Shown here piece by piece: positions 15,856 through 23,606 of a stretch of DNA of 50,383 nt. This stretch comes from Saprospiraceae bacterium. Its GTDB lineage: Bacteria; Bacteroidota; Bacteroidia; Chitinophagales; Saprospiraceae. The stretch's first letter is position 1. Every line of letters starts with the position of its first letter. Under the pieces are notes generated by a model. It searched no databases, was not told the DNA's origin, and saw only the letters and a program-made list of their open reading frames with translations. Where the stretch lies: positions 1 to 50,383 of the forward strand of contig JASBTH010000281.1 of NCBI GenBank assembly GCA_030148525.1. Reading direction: 5' to 3'. The position numbers and the translations under genes are program-made.

Positions 15856-16371
15856 ATGGATTCAGAAAAAGACACACAAAAAGAACTGGAGCAGTTAGCT
15901 CCTAACCTGGCACGGCTCAGGAAGCAGCAACCGGAAGACGGGTTTTCCGTTCATCCGTCCTATTTCCGCGAGCTGGAACAGTCGGTACTCAGCGAAGTAC
16001 ACCGGCAACCAGCAACCAAACGAAGATTTGAGCGGTCAGGTCTGCTTAGCTGGCTGCTCGTCGGGCCCCGGCCGGCAATGGCTCTGGCGACCCTGGCCTT
16101 GGTGCTGGCCGCACTCTGGTATTTGTCGGCACCTGCACCGGAGTCCAACTTGTTTGCGGGGTCATCCGAAGTGGATGCCGAAGAATTGCGTGCCTACGTA
16201 CATGAGAACCTCGATGACTTCAGTCCCGGCTTCATTCTCGAAGTTGCCGAACAGGATATGGCCTTTGAAATGGATCTGTCGCTGGACGACCTCTCGGAAG
16301 AGGAAGTCGACCTACTGCTGGACGAATACCTGGAGGAATTAGACCAAGAAACCCTGGAAGACATTTTATAA
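15856..16371 (+). CDS. Acidic single-pass membrane protein, putative anti-sigma partner
   Basis: A 171-residue protein not recognised by family. A charged cytoplasmic part (1-65, where an anti-sigma function would reside) is followed by one transmembrane helix (about 73-91, PAMALATLALVLAALWYL) and a periplasmic tail that is extremely acidic (about 104-171, with blocks such as LSEEEVDLLLDEYLEELDQE). Its place 11 bp after an ECF gene suggests it holds that sigma factor at the membrane. No ZAS zinc motif (HxxxCxxC) is present, so it is not a classical zinc anti-sigma. The acidic tail may bind cations or the next protein. Confidence 0.75.
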   Translation: MDSEKDTQKELEQLAPNLARLRKQQPEDGFSVHPSYFRELEQSVLSEVHRQPATKRRFERSGLLSWLLVGPRPAMALATLALVLAALWYLSAPAPESNLFAGSSEVDAEELRAYVHENLDDFSPGFILEVAEQDMAFEMDLSLDDLSEEEVDLLLDEYLEELDQETLEDIL

Positions 16372-16393
16372 ACGGAGGGAAACACACATCACC

Positions 16394-16843
16394 ATGAAAA
16401 AGCTACTATCCATACTTGTCAGTTGTACGCTGCTCGCGTTACCGGCTGCGCAGGCGCAATTGGAGCCCGACCTGCCCCTGACCGACCGCATGAAAGCCAT
16501 GAAGGTGGCCTTCATTACTGAAAAAATTGGCCTCACTCCGGAGCAGAGTCAGGGTTTCTGGCCAGTGTACGAAGAGTTTCAAAACAAGCAAAGAGACATT
16601 CGCCAGGCCAACCGTCCCGGGAAGAATATCAATCAGATGAGCGATGTAGAGCTCGAAAAGTATTTATACCAAAACCTGGAGAACGAAGCACAATTGCTCG
16701 AACTCAAACGCACCTACCTGGAGCGTTTTCAGGAAGTCATCACCATTCGACAGATCGCGTTGCTGCAGAGGGCCGAACGGGATTTCAACCGGCAGGTTGT
16801 CGAACGCTTACTTGAGCTACGCAAGCGGCGTGGCCGCAATTAG
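16394..16843 (+). CDS. Spy/CpxP-like periplasmic protein of the ECF operon
   Basis: A 149-residue exported protein with signal peptide (1-21, ending in AAQAQ) and an all-helical mature part. KIGLTPEQSQGFWPVYEEFQ and the following long helices rich in Arg, Glu and Gln resemble the LTxxQ-containing Spy/CpxP/heavy-metal-sensor group, annotated in Bacteroidota as sensors of ECF sigma factors. It probably acts in the periplasm as a chaperone or stress sensor that signals to the acidic membrane protein encoded just before it. It ends with a basic tail (LRKRRGRN), which could pair with that protein's acidic domain; this is inference. Confidence 0.8.
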   Translation: MKKLLSILVSCTLLALPAAQAQLEPDLPLTDRMKAMKVAFITEKIGLTPEQSQGFWPVYEEFQNKQRDIRQANRPGKNINQMSDVELEKYLYQNLENEAQLLELKRTYLERFQEVITIRQIALLQRAERDFNRQVVERLLELRKRRGRN

Positions 16844-16923
16844 AGATTATGGACGTGATATCAGGTATTTTCACCCCGTCGTAAAATAAATACGCTTCCC
16901 ATCTGATTTCCGGCTTTAGGACT

Positions 16924-16931
16924 TACTTTTG
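16924..16931 (+). promoter_or_regulatory. Candidate -7 box for the DMT transporter (TACTTTTG)
   Basis: TACTTTTG fits TAnnTTTG; transcription would begin about 13 nt before the GTG start codon. No TTG at -33 is visible, so the promoter is only half supported. Confidence 0.45.
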
Positions 16932-16950
16932 CGGCATAAAAGTACGATAC

Positions 16951-17871
16951 GTGCCGCAAAACCTAAGAGCTCACCTGGCGCTCATTGCCGTCGCCTTTAT
17001 TTACGGTGGAAATTACTCCATTGCCAAGATCGTCATGGACGACGGATACCTGCATCCGTTTGCGTTCATTTTGCTGCGGGGTGCCATCGGCATGTTGCTC
17101 TTCTGGTTTTTCCATGCGGTGTTCGTGCGGGAGCGAGTCGAGCGACGTGACCTTCCTCTGCTGGCCCTTTGCGGGTTATTGGGAATCGCCATTAACCAGC
17201 TCTTTTTCTTTGCGGGATTGCGTCTCACCACTCCGATTAATGCTTCTTTAATCATGACCACCACTCCAATCCTGGTTTTGGTGGCCTCGGCGATCATGTT
17301 GGGGGAGGTGGTTAACGGACGAAAAATTATCGGTATTACGCTGGGAGCCCTGGGGGCCATTTTGCTGATCGCTTACGGAGAGCGGATCCAATTGGCCACC
17401 AATGGGTTGATGGGTGACCTGATGATCATTGTGAATGCTTCGGCTTTCGGTATTTACCTGGTTATTTCCAAGCCGCTTACGCGAAAATACCATCCAATCA
17501 CCATTGTGAAATGGGCCTTCACGTTTGGCTTTCTGGCAATACTACCCTTTGGTTTTCAACCGATTCAGGAAACCAGCTGGGCCAGCTTTCCAACCGAGGT
17601 CTGGGCCTCCATCGCCTACGTTCTGGTGGGTACTACCTTTTTTGCCTACCTATTAAATGCGTACGCATTGAAACACGTGAACGCTTCCGTCGTAAGTATC
17701 TATATCTACCTGCAACCACTGGTGGCAACCGTCATTGCGCTAAGCATCGGCAAAGACCAGCTCGACCTCGTAAAAGCAGGGTCGGGATTATTAATATTTA
17801 TCGGCGTATTCCTGGTCAGCAGGAATCCACAGCGTACCCTGACTCCATCTACCCTGTCGCGAACTAAGTGA
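16951..17871 (+). CDS. EamA/DMT-family transporter
   Basis: A 306-residue inner-membrane protein with ten predicted helices in two EamA repeats (about 5-140 and 150-290), the typical design of drug/metabolite exporters such as RhaT or YdcZ relatives. Repeats are seen as GALGAILLIAYGERI (end of repeat one) and LQPLVATVIALSIGKD (repeat two). The GTG start was chosen because it directly precedes the first helix. The substrate is unknown. It stands alone between the ECF operon and the TPR gene. Confidence 0.88.
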   Translation: MPQNLRAHLALIAVAFIYGGNYSIAKIVMDDGYLHPFAFILLRGAIGMLLFWFFHAVFVRERVERRDLPLLALCGLLGIAINQLFFFAGLRLTTPINASLIMTTTPILVLVASAIMLGEVVNGRKIIGITLGALGAILLIAYGERIQLATNGLMGDLMIIVNASAFGIYLVISKPLTRKYHPITIVKWAFTFGFLAILPFGFQPIQETSWASFPTEVWASIAYVLVGTTFFAYLLNAYALKHVNASVVSIYIYLQPLVATVIALSIGKDQLDLVKAGSGLLIFIGVFLVSRNPQRTLTPSTLSRTK

Positions 17872-18153
17872 ATGTAACTCTTCTGCATTTTATATTCGCA
17901 AATTGCTAATACTTGGCCTGCTAATACAAGGTAGGTTTAGCCAATCCTATTTAAAAAGTTTTCATACAACAATTAACAAATAAATAGAACAGCTAAACTG
18001 TTAAAAAACAGCCACTTAAGGTACAAACCGACCACTTACCGAGAAAAAGCGACCGTTTCATAATGAATACATGGCAAAGGCAACACCTGGATTCCCTTTG
18101 TCGTACTTTGTGAATATATTGTACTAATACGCGTAAACAGCCGAAGGCTCCCC

Positions 18154-19548
18154 ATGAGTTACGAACAGAGACCATCGATCATCGACCTTATCTTCGAATA
18201 CGAAAGCACCCTGGAAAGCGATCATCTGACGTTTTTTGCCGAGGAAACCTACTGTCAGCTAATTGATTACTATTTGGACGACCAGCAGGTAGACCGGGCA
18301 ATGGAAGCAGTGGAACGCGCCCTGACGCACCATCCTTTTTCGGCCGACTTTTACCTGCGTAAGGCCGATTTGCTCATCCACCAGCACGATCACCAGGCTG
18401 CGTTAGACACCCTCCACATTGCCGAGAATTTCGCACCGGGGAATTTCGATATTCAACTCATGAAAGCCGAAGCCCTCAGCGACAACGGTCATCACCAGGA
18501 AGCCCTTGACCTGTTGGCCGGGCTTGGTTCCTTCGTTTCCGACGAGGAACTCACCGATCTCTACGTGACCCAGGCACATGTCTACGACAACCTGGAATCC
18601 TACGAACAAATGTTCTTCGTACTGAAAGCGGCCCTGGAAATGGATCCCGCCCATGAAGGGGCGCTCGAAGGTATGTGGATCTGTGTAGAAGCAACCAAAC
18701 GGTACAAAGAGAGCATCGAAGTCCACAAGCACGTGATCGACGAGGTACCTTACAGCTACCTGGCCTGGTACAACCTCGGACATGCTTATTCCTATCAGGG
18801 GCAGTACGAAGAAGCCATGGAAGCCTTTGAATTTGCTTTCCTGGCTAACGAAGAATTTGAATTTGCTTATCGGGAATTTGCGGATCTGGCTTTCGAATTG
18901 AAATACCACAAACGTGCGCTCGATGTATATCAGGAGATTCTGCAGCGCTTCACTCCCGACAGCGACCTGCTGCTGCGCTGCGGCCAGTGTTTCCTGCAAC
19001 TCGACCTGTACGATCCGGCCATTACCTACTTTCGGGAGTCCCTTAAATTCGATCCAATGAACGACGAGGCTTTCTTCCACCTGGGCGAAAGCTACACCTT
19101 CAAAGAGAACTGGACCACGGCTCTTACCTACTACGTGCGAGCCATTGAGATCGAGGAATTGCGTGAAGAATATTTTGCCTCCATGGGTGAGGTGTACTTC
19201 CGCCTGGGAGAAGAGGACCGAGCCGAAGAATGCTTTAAAAAAGCGGTGGGCCTTGCCTCTCAGGATAGTCAGTACTGGGTACAGTATGCCTCTTTCCTGA
19301 TGACGACCGGACGCGAGACCGAAGCTCTCACCTTGCTCGACCGGGCCGAAGAAGAAACGCCCGATGTAGAACTGCAATACGGGCGCATTGCCTGCCTCTT
19401 CGCACTGGGCCGGCGTCAGGAAGCCATCTATCGCTTAGGTGAAGCCTTAGCTGAAGACTTCGACAAACACCCTTTGCTGTTCGATTTGATCCCGGAAATT
19501 GAGTTGGACCCCGATGTCCTGACCCTGATCCTTACTTATCGTTTGTAG
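18154..19548 (+). CDS. Tetratricopeptide repeat protein
   Basis: A cytoplasmic protein of 464 residues without signal peptide, made almost wholly of TPR units (about ten, from residue 35 to 440; for example YLAWYNLGHAYSYQGQYEEA and DEAFFHLGESYTFKENWTTA). It is strongly acidic. Proteins of this kind are scaffolds; no partner is evident. The gene has a 282-bp A/T-rich leader region (17872-18153) with short inverted repeats such as AACAG/CTGTT but no perfect TAnnTTTG box. It converges on the kinase gene and overlaps it by 17 bp. Confidence 0.9.
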   Translation: MSYEQRPSIIDLIFEYESTLESDHLTFFAEETYCQLIDYYLDDQQVDRAMEAVERALTHHPFSADFYLRKADLLIHQHDHQAALDTLHIAENFAPGNFDIQLMKAEALSDNGHHQEALDLLAGLGSFVSDEELTDLYVTQAHVYDNLESYEQMFFVLKAALEMDPAHEGALEGMWICVEATKRYKESIEVHKHVIDEVPYSYLAWYNLGHAYSYQGQYEEAMEAFEFAFLANEEFEFAYREFADLAFELKYHKRALDVYQEILQRFTPDSDLLLRCGQCFLQLDLYDPAITYFRESLKFDPMNDEAFFHLGESYTFKENWTTALTYYVRAIEIEELREEYFASMGEVYFRLGEEDRAEECFKKAVGLASQDSQYWVQYASFLMTTGRETEALTLLDRAEEETPDVELQYGRIACLFALGRRQEAIYRLGEALAEDFDKHPLLFDLIPEIELDPDVLTLILTYRL

Positions 19549-20299
19549 CGGTAACAGATTCCATCTGGCGGGCATAGATAGCAGCACCTACGGTACCGGC
19601 ATTATTGAGCAGCTTTGCGGGTAAAACAGGAATGGGGAGGTCGATGCAAGCCTCGTATTTATCGAATTTTTTGCTGGTCCCTCCGCTCAGAATGATCACA
19701 TTGGGTGACAGATAAAGGTATATCTGCTCCAGGTATTCGTTGAAACGTTTGCCCCATTCGCCCCACGAAAGATCCTCCTCCTTGCGGGTCCAATTGGAAG
19801 CATACCGTTCGGCGATCATGCCGTGCATTTTGAAATGCCCAAACTCGGTATTCGGTATGAGCTGTCCGTCCATAAACAAGCTCGACCCAAGTCCGGAACC
19901 AATGGTAATCAGTACGGTGAGTCCTTTGCGCCCCTTCCCTTCACCAAAGGTCATTTCAGCGATGCCGGCAGCATCGGCATCGTTGAGGATATGTACCGGT
20001 TGCCCCACTATGTTGGAGAACACCTCCTGAGCCTGTGTACCAATCCATTCATTATGAATATTGGATGCAGTCATGGTAACCCCCTCGCGAATCACCGCCG
20101 GAAATCCCACGCCAATAGGCCCCTCATAATCGTGTTGGCGAACTACTTCGGCAAAGGTTTTGGCTACGGCTTTCACAGTAGCGGGTTGTGGCGTTTGAGC
20201 ACGAATACGTTCCGTGACGAGCAGTCCTTTCCCAACATCCACCAGAGCGCCTTTAATGCCGGTTCCGCCAATATCTATTCCTAATATATGTTCCTGCAT
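19532..20299 (-). CDS. ppgK: ROK-family kinase, polyphosphate glucokinase type
   Basis: A 255-residue sugar kinase. The phosphate-binding DIGGTGIKG (9-17), the catalytic Asp in HILNDADAAG (about 104-113) and the ITIGSGLGSSLF loop followed by IPNTEFGH match polyphosphate glucokinase, which phosphorylates glucose using polyphosphate or ATP. The ROK zinc-binding CxCGxxGC motif is absent, as in that subgroup. It lies 15 bp after the PKD-cyclophilin gene and is the last gene of the minus-strand run. Use of polyphosphate is inferred from similarity. Confidence 0.82.
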   Translation of the reverse strand: MQEHILGIDIGGTGIKGALVDVGKGLLVTERIRAQTPQPATVKAVAKTFAEVVRQHDYEGPIGVGFPAVIREGVTMTASNIHNEWIGTQAQEVFSNIVGQPVHILNDADAAGIAEMTFGEGKGRKGLTVLITIGSGLGSSLFMDGQLIPNTEFGHFKMHGMIAERYASNWTRKEEDLSWGEWGKRFNEYLEQIYLYLSPNVIILSGGTSKKFDKYEACIDLPIPVLPAKLLNNAGTVGAAIYARQMESVTATNDK

Positions 20300-20314
20300 G
20301 GGTATTTGCTTAGT

Positions 20315-21274
20315 TTACGGATTCTCCATTTCGGCGGCCTTCTGCGGAAAATACCGCACAATACGCATAGTCATTTTTACATCTTCCTGTGGCCGATCGC
20401 GGGGATTGGTCCTGACGGAGGAGATGCGGTCAATGACGCTCAGCCCGCTGATGACCCGGCCGAATACAGTATAGTTTTGATCGAGCGCCGGAGTGCCGCC
20501 CATCTGCAAGTAAATCTCCTTATCATCTTGAGCGTAGCGAAAGTCGTTTCTCGCTTCTACTGATTGGAGCATTTGCTCCGACACCTGACGCCCGTCGACG
20601 ATATAAAACTGAGACCCCGAGCTACGGCGTTCGGGATTCACAGCGTCTCCGGTACGGGCCGCAGCCAATGCCCCTTTGATATGGACCAGGGTGTCCACAA
20701 ATTCAGCGGGAATCGTATATCCGGGGCCGCCAGATCCGAGAGGTGCTCCCTGGGCTGCACCACGCGAATTGGGATCACCACCCTGGATCATGAACCCTTT
20801 TATAACGCGGTGGAACAACAGCTCATCGTAAAACCCCTCCCGAACCAATTTCAGAAAATTATCACGGTGCAGCGGAGTAGCGTCATAGAGTTCGATCAGC
20901 ATGGTACCGAATTCGGTCGATAGCTCTACCAGGCACGCATCCGGTCCGATGATTTGTACCTGTTGGTAGCTTTCGCTTACTTTATTTTCACTCTTATAAG
21001 CCTTTAGGGTAACCAGGTAGGTACCCGCTTCCGCAAAAAGGTGTTCGGGGTTCGATGCCTGGGAAACAGTGCCGTCACCGAAATCCCATTCGTAATATTC
21101 GGCGTTCGAGGAGGCATTATTGAAGGAAACCCTGGCGGGCGCACGCAGGTCCTCCTGGTCGGCCACCGAAAACGTAGCCATCGGTCGGGCACACCCGACC
21201 AATACCAGGGCACACAATCCAAAAACGCTTTTTGCAAGGGCTTGCATAGCTTTCATCTTTCCGCTGTCCATCAT
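20315..21274 (-). CDS. PKD-domain cyclophilin lipoprotein
   Basis: Peptidyl-prolyl isomerase of 319 residues, exported as a lipoprotein (lipobox LVLVGC, Cys28). An N-terminal PKD beta-sandwich (about 33-110, YEWDFGDGTVSQASNPEHLF) precedes a cyclophilin domain (about 115-305: FHRVIKGFMIQGGDP, SSGSQFYIV). The catalytic Arg is the one in FHRV. The domain has two insertions typical of Bacteroidota cyclophilins. The gene starts on the last base of the upstream cyclophilin gene, so the two are translationally coupled and look like a tandem duplication with the PKD domain added to one copy. Confidence 0.9.
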   Translation of the reverse strand: MMDSGKMKAMQALAKSVFGLCALVLVGCARPMATFSVADQEDLRAPARVSFNNASSNAEYYEWDFGDGTVSQASNPEHLFAEAGTYLVTLKAYKSENKVSESYQQVQIIGPDACLVELSTEFGTMLIELYDATPLHRDNFLKLVREGFYDELLFHRVIKGFMIQGGDPNSRGAAQGAPLGSGGPGYTIPAEFVDTLVHIKGALAAARTGDAVNPERRSSGSQFYIVDGRQVSEQMLQSVEARNDFRYAQDDKEIYLQMGGTPALDQNYTVFGRVISGLSVIDRISSVRTNPRDRPQEDVKMTMRIVRYFPQKAAEMENP

Positions 21275-21912
21275 TATTTTTTTATCACACGCATACTCAT
21301 TCGCACATTTTGAAAGGGTCGGTCCGCCCGGTCACGGGATTCCTGAGCGATGGCATCAACGACATCCATGCCTTCGATAACCTCTCCAAAAACCGTGTAA
21401 TCCTGATCCAACTGCGGGGTACCGCCCATTTCTTTGTACAGCTCACGTTGGGCCTCGTTATAGGTAATACCCTTTTGTTGTTCAATGGCATTCAAGTCCT
21501 GATCCGTGATCGGTCGACCAGTCACAATATAGAATTGTGAGCCACTCGATCGTTTTTGCGGATTACCATCACGCGCTGCAGCCAGCGCCCCGCGAATATG
21601 GGGAGCACCGATTTCGGCATCGACCTTATAACCGGGGCCACCCATACCCAGCCGCTGGCCTGGTGCAGCGGTGCGGGAATCGGGATCGCCACCCTGAATC
21701 ATAAAGCCGGGAATAACCCGGTGAAACAGAGTACTATCGTAGAAGCCCTCTTCGGCCAGCTTCAGGAAGTTTTCCTGGTGCTTGGGCGTCGAATCGTACA
21801 GCATGACTTTTATTGTTCCCAGGCGGGTCTCAATGGCCACCGTAGGTTCTGAAGGCGTATTACAGGCAGTCATTGTGGCTGCCGCCAAAAAAATCCAGAG
21901 GATGCGTTTCAT
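21274..21912 (-). CDS. Cyclophilin-type peptidyl-prolyl isomerase lipoprotein
   Basis: A 212-residue periplasmic foldase anchored by a lipid (MKRILWIFLAAATMTAC, Cys17). The cyclophilin core begins at about 25; FHRVIPGFMIQGGDP carries the catalytic Arg and SSGSQFYIVTGRP the proline pocket. It is about half identical by eye to the cyclophilin half of the following gene. Its start overlaps the stop of the preceding small gene by 4 bp (ATGA). Confidence 0.93.
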   Translation of the reverse strand: MKRILWIFLAAATMTACNTPSEPTVAIETRLGTIKVMLYDSTPKHQENFLKLAEEGFYDSTLFHRVIPGFMIQGGDPDSRTAAPGQRLGMGGPGYKVDAEIGAPHIRGALAAARDGNPQKRSSGSQFYIVTGRPITDQDLNAIEQQKGITYNEAQRELYKEMGGTPQLDQDYTVFGEVIEGMDVVDAIAQESRDRADRPFQNVRMSMRVIKK

Positions 21913-22292
21913 TCTTCTTCGGTATTATTTTCCAGACCACCGTTTTCAGCTTCCAGGTCTGTGAAATATTGTATTACGTGTTCTTTCAGCCATTGTTCCT
22001 GCTCTTCCACTCCGCGTACACTCACCTTTTTGACTTGCTCCCAGTGGGGCCAACCATCCTGATCACGGCCGGCAAATTCATAAATACCCTCGTAGCTCAT
22101 CAGCCGGCAGATAGCGATATGCATAAGGTCTTGTTTCTCTTCCTTGGTGAAGGTGTTTTTCCAGCGTCCGAGCTCCTGCACCCCGATCAAAAACAGGATG
22201 GCGTTCAGGTCGGGCAGTTTGTCCTTTCCAAAGCGATCTTTGACCAGGTGCCGGACCCGCAACCATTGAAAATCAAATTCCCACGTATTCAT
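21909..22292 (-). CDS. Small conserved protein of unknown function
   Basis: A soluble 127-residue protein without signal peptide, rich in Trp and charged residues (MNTWEFDFQWLRVRHLVKD, then LPDLNAILFLIGVQELGRWK). I recognise the style as a small protein conserved across Bacteroidota but know no function. The ATG at 22292 was preferred over an upstream one because a TATATTTG box at 22318-22311 puts transcription start near 22304. The last residues are acidic. It heads the unit containing both cyclophilins and the ROK kinase. Confidence 0.75.
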   Translation of the reverse strand: MNTWEFDFQWLRVRHLVKDRFGKDKLPDLNAILFLIGVQELGRWKNTFTKEEKQDLMHIAICRLMSYEGIYEFAGRDQDGWPHWEQVKKVSVRGVEEQEQWLKEHVIQYFTDLEAENGGLENNTEEE

Positions 22293-22310
22293 ACCCTCGT
22301 TTTGTGACCG

Positions 22311-22318
22311 CAAATATA
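22311..22318 (-). promoter_or_regulatory. -7 box (TATATTTG) for the cyclophilin operon
   Basis: TATATTTG on the minus strand fits TAnnTTTG and would give a leader of about 12 nt to the small conserved gene. There is no TTG at the usual -33 distance. It suggests that the genes from here to 19.5 kb can be transcribed separately from the permease upstream. Confidence 0.45.
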
Positions 22319-22362
22319 CGGTACGCATCAGGAAATCCGGTAATTCCTTTTTTGCCGAAAGG

Positions 22363-23580
22363 CTACTCCTCCCGAATCAGTGCCGGTACCCGAACGGCCC
22401 GTAAAGCAGGAGGTACCGATGCCAGCAATCCTATCCCGATTACCGTCACGGCAACGACCAGTACATCGCCCCAGCGCAGGCTGATCGGGTAGGCACTCAC
22501 CACGTAAGAACCTGGTATCGATACCAAGTCGAGTTGTTTCTGAGCCAGATATAATAAAACCGCCAGGGTGAGCCCGATTCCCAGACCGAGGGCACTTAAC
22601 AATACACCTTCCTTCAGGAAAATGTTACGTACGGTGCGGTTGGTCGCCCCCATTGATTTCAGGATTGCAATATCCTTTTTCTTCTCCAGTACAAACATCC
22701 AAAGAGACCCCACAAGATTGAAAGCGATGAGTAGCATCATCAGGCTACCGATGGCAAAACCCATCCATTTCTCTAATTGCATCAATTTCATAAAGGCCTC
22801 CTCTTGCTGATAGCGGTCCTTTACGTCGAAGTCAGGTCCCAGCTCAGCTTCCAGGGCACGCTTGGCATCGATGATGCGATACCCGTCGGAAACCTTTATT
22901 TCTAAAGCGCTTACTTCATCGCTGGTCGCCAGCATCTGACGGGCAAATTCCAAAGAACTGATCACATACTGATTATCAAAATCCTGTTGTACCAGGAAGG
23001 ACCCCGAGGGCTGTACCGTACGACGGCGGAAGGGTTCACCAAATAAGCCGCCCCCCTCTTTTTTGGCCATATACACATTGATGCCGCGGAAGGGTGAGGT
23101 CACATCGACAGCCAGTTTGGTACGCATGCCCATTCCCAGTACGACCAGTTGCTGGTCGCCGTTGGTGAGTTTAAAGCGACCTTCCCGGACAGTAGAGTCA
23201 ATATTGGTTACCAGGTCGTAATACTCATCAACCCCTTTAAGCAGGCCAAAATCCTGCTTGTCCTCGTATTCGAAAAAGGCGATCTCCTCTAGCGTCTGAG
23301 ACACAAATTCCACCCCTGGTAAATTGCGGATCCGGTTGAGTTGGGATTCCTCCAGAACAAAGGTCTTACCCGTTTTGGGCGTTACGCGAAGGTCGGGATT
23401 GAAATTACCGTACATGGCGCTGATCAGGTCATCAAAGCCATTGAAAACGGAAAGAAGCAGAATCAGGGCTGCCGTACCAACGGACAAGCCAAAGATAGAA
23501 ATTCCGGATATGATGTTAATCGCATTGGTAGAGCGCTTGGCAAAGAGATAGCGACGCGCAATGCGAAACGAAAGATTCAT
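22363..23580 (-). CDS. LolE/FtsX-family ABC transporter permease
   Basis: A 405-residue inner-membrane protein with the four-helix MacB/FtsX layout: one helix near 20-45, a large periplasmic domain (about 50-265) and three helices (about 275-300, 320-350, 370-395). The segment KKKDIAILKSMGATNRTVRNIF is the coupling region of LolC/LolE. It probably extracts lipoproteins from the inner membrane together with a LolD-like ATPase that is not in this window. MNLSFRIARRYLF was chosen as start because it matches the family N-terminus. Confidence 0.9.
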   Translation of the reverse strand: MNLSFRIARRYLFAKRSTNAINIISGISIFGLSVGTAALILLLSVFNGFDDLISAMYGNFNPDLRVTPKTGKTFVLEESQLNRIRNLPGVEFVSQTLEEIAFFEYEDKQDFGLLKGVDEYYDLVTNIDSTVREGRFKLTNGDQQLVVLGMGMRTKLAVDVTSPFRGINVYMAKKEGGGLFGEPFRRRTVQPSGSFLVQQDFDNQYVISSLEFARQMLATSDEVSALEIKVSDGYRIIDAKRALEAELGPDFDVKDRYQQEEAFMKLMQLEKWMGFAIGSLMMLLIAFNLVGSLWMFVLEKKKDIAILKSMGATNRTVRNIFLKEGVLLSALGLGIGLTLAVLLYLAQKQLDLVSIPGSYVVSAYPISLRWGDVLVVAVTVIGIGLLASVPPALRAVRVPALIREE

Positions 23581-23606
23581 GGTGCAGGATTTGCCCGTGA
23601 AGGTAG

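Noticed and set aside
18403-19377. Long open frame (324 codons) antisense to the TPR gene
   Set aside because: Phe/Val/Gly-rich mirror of codon usage on the opposite strand; no domain, and the TPR frame explains the DNA.
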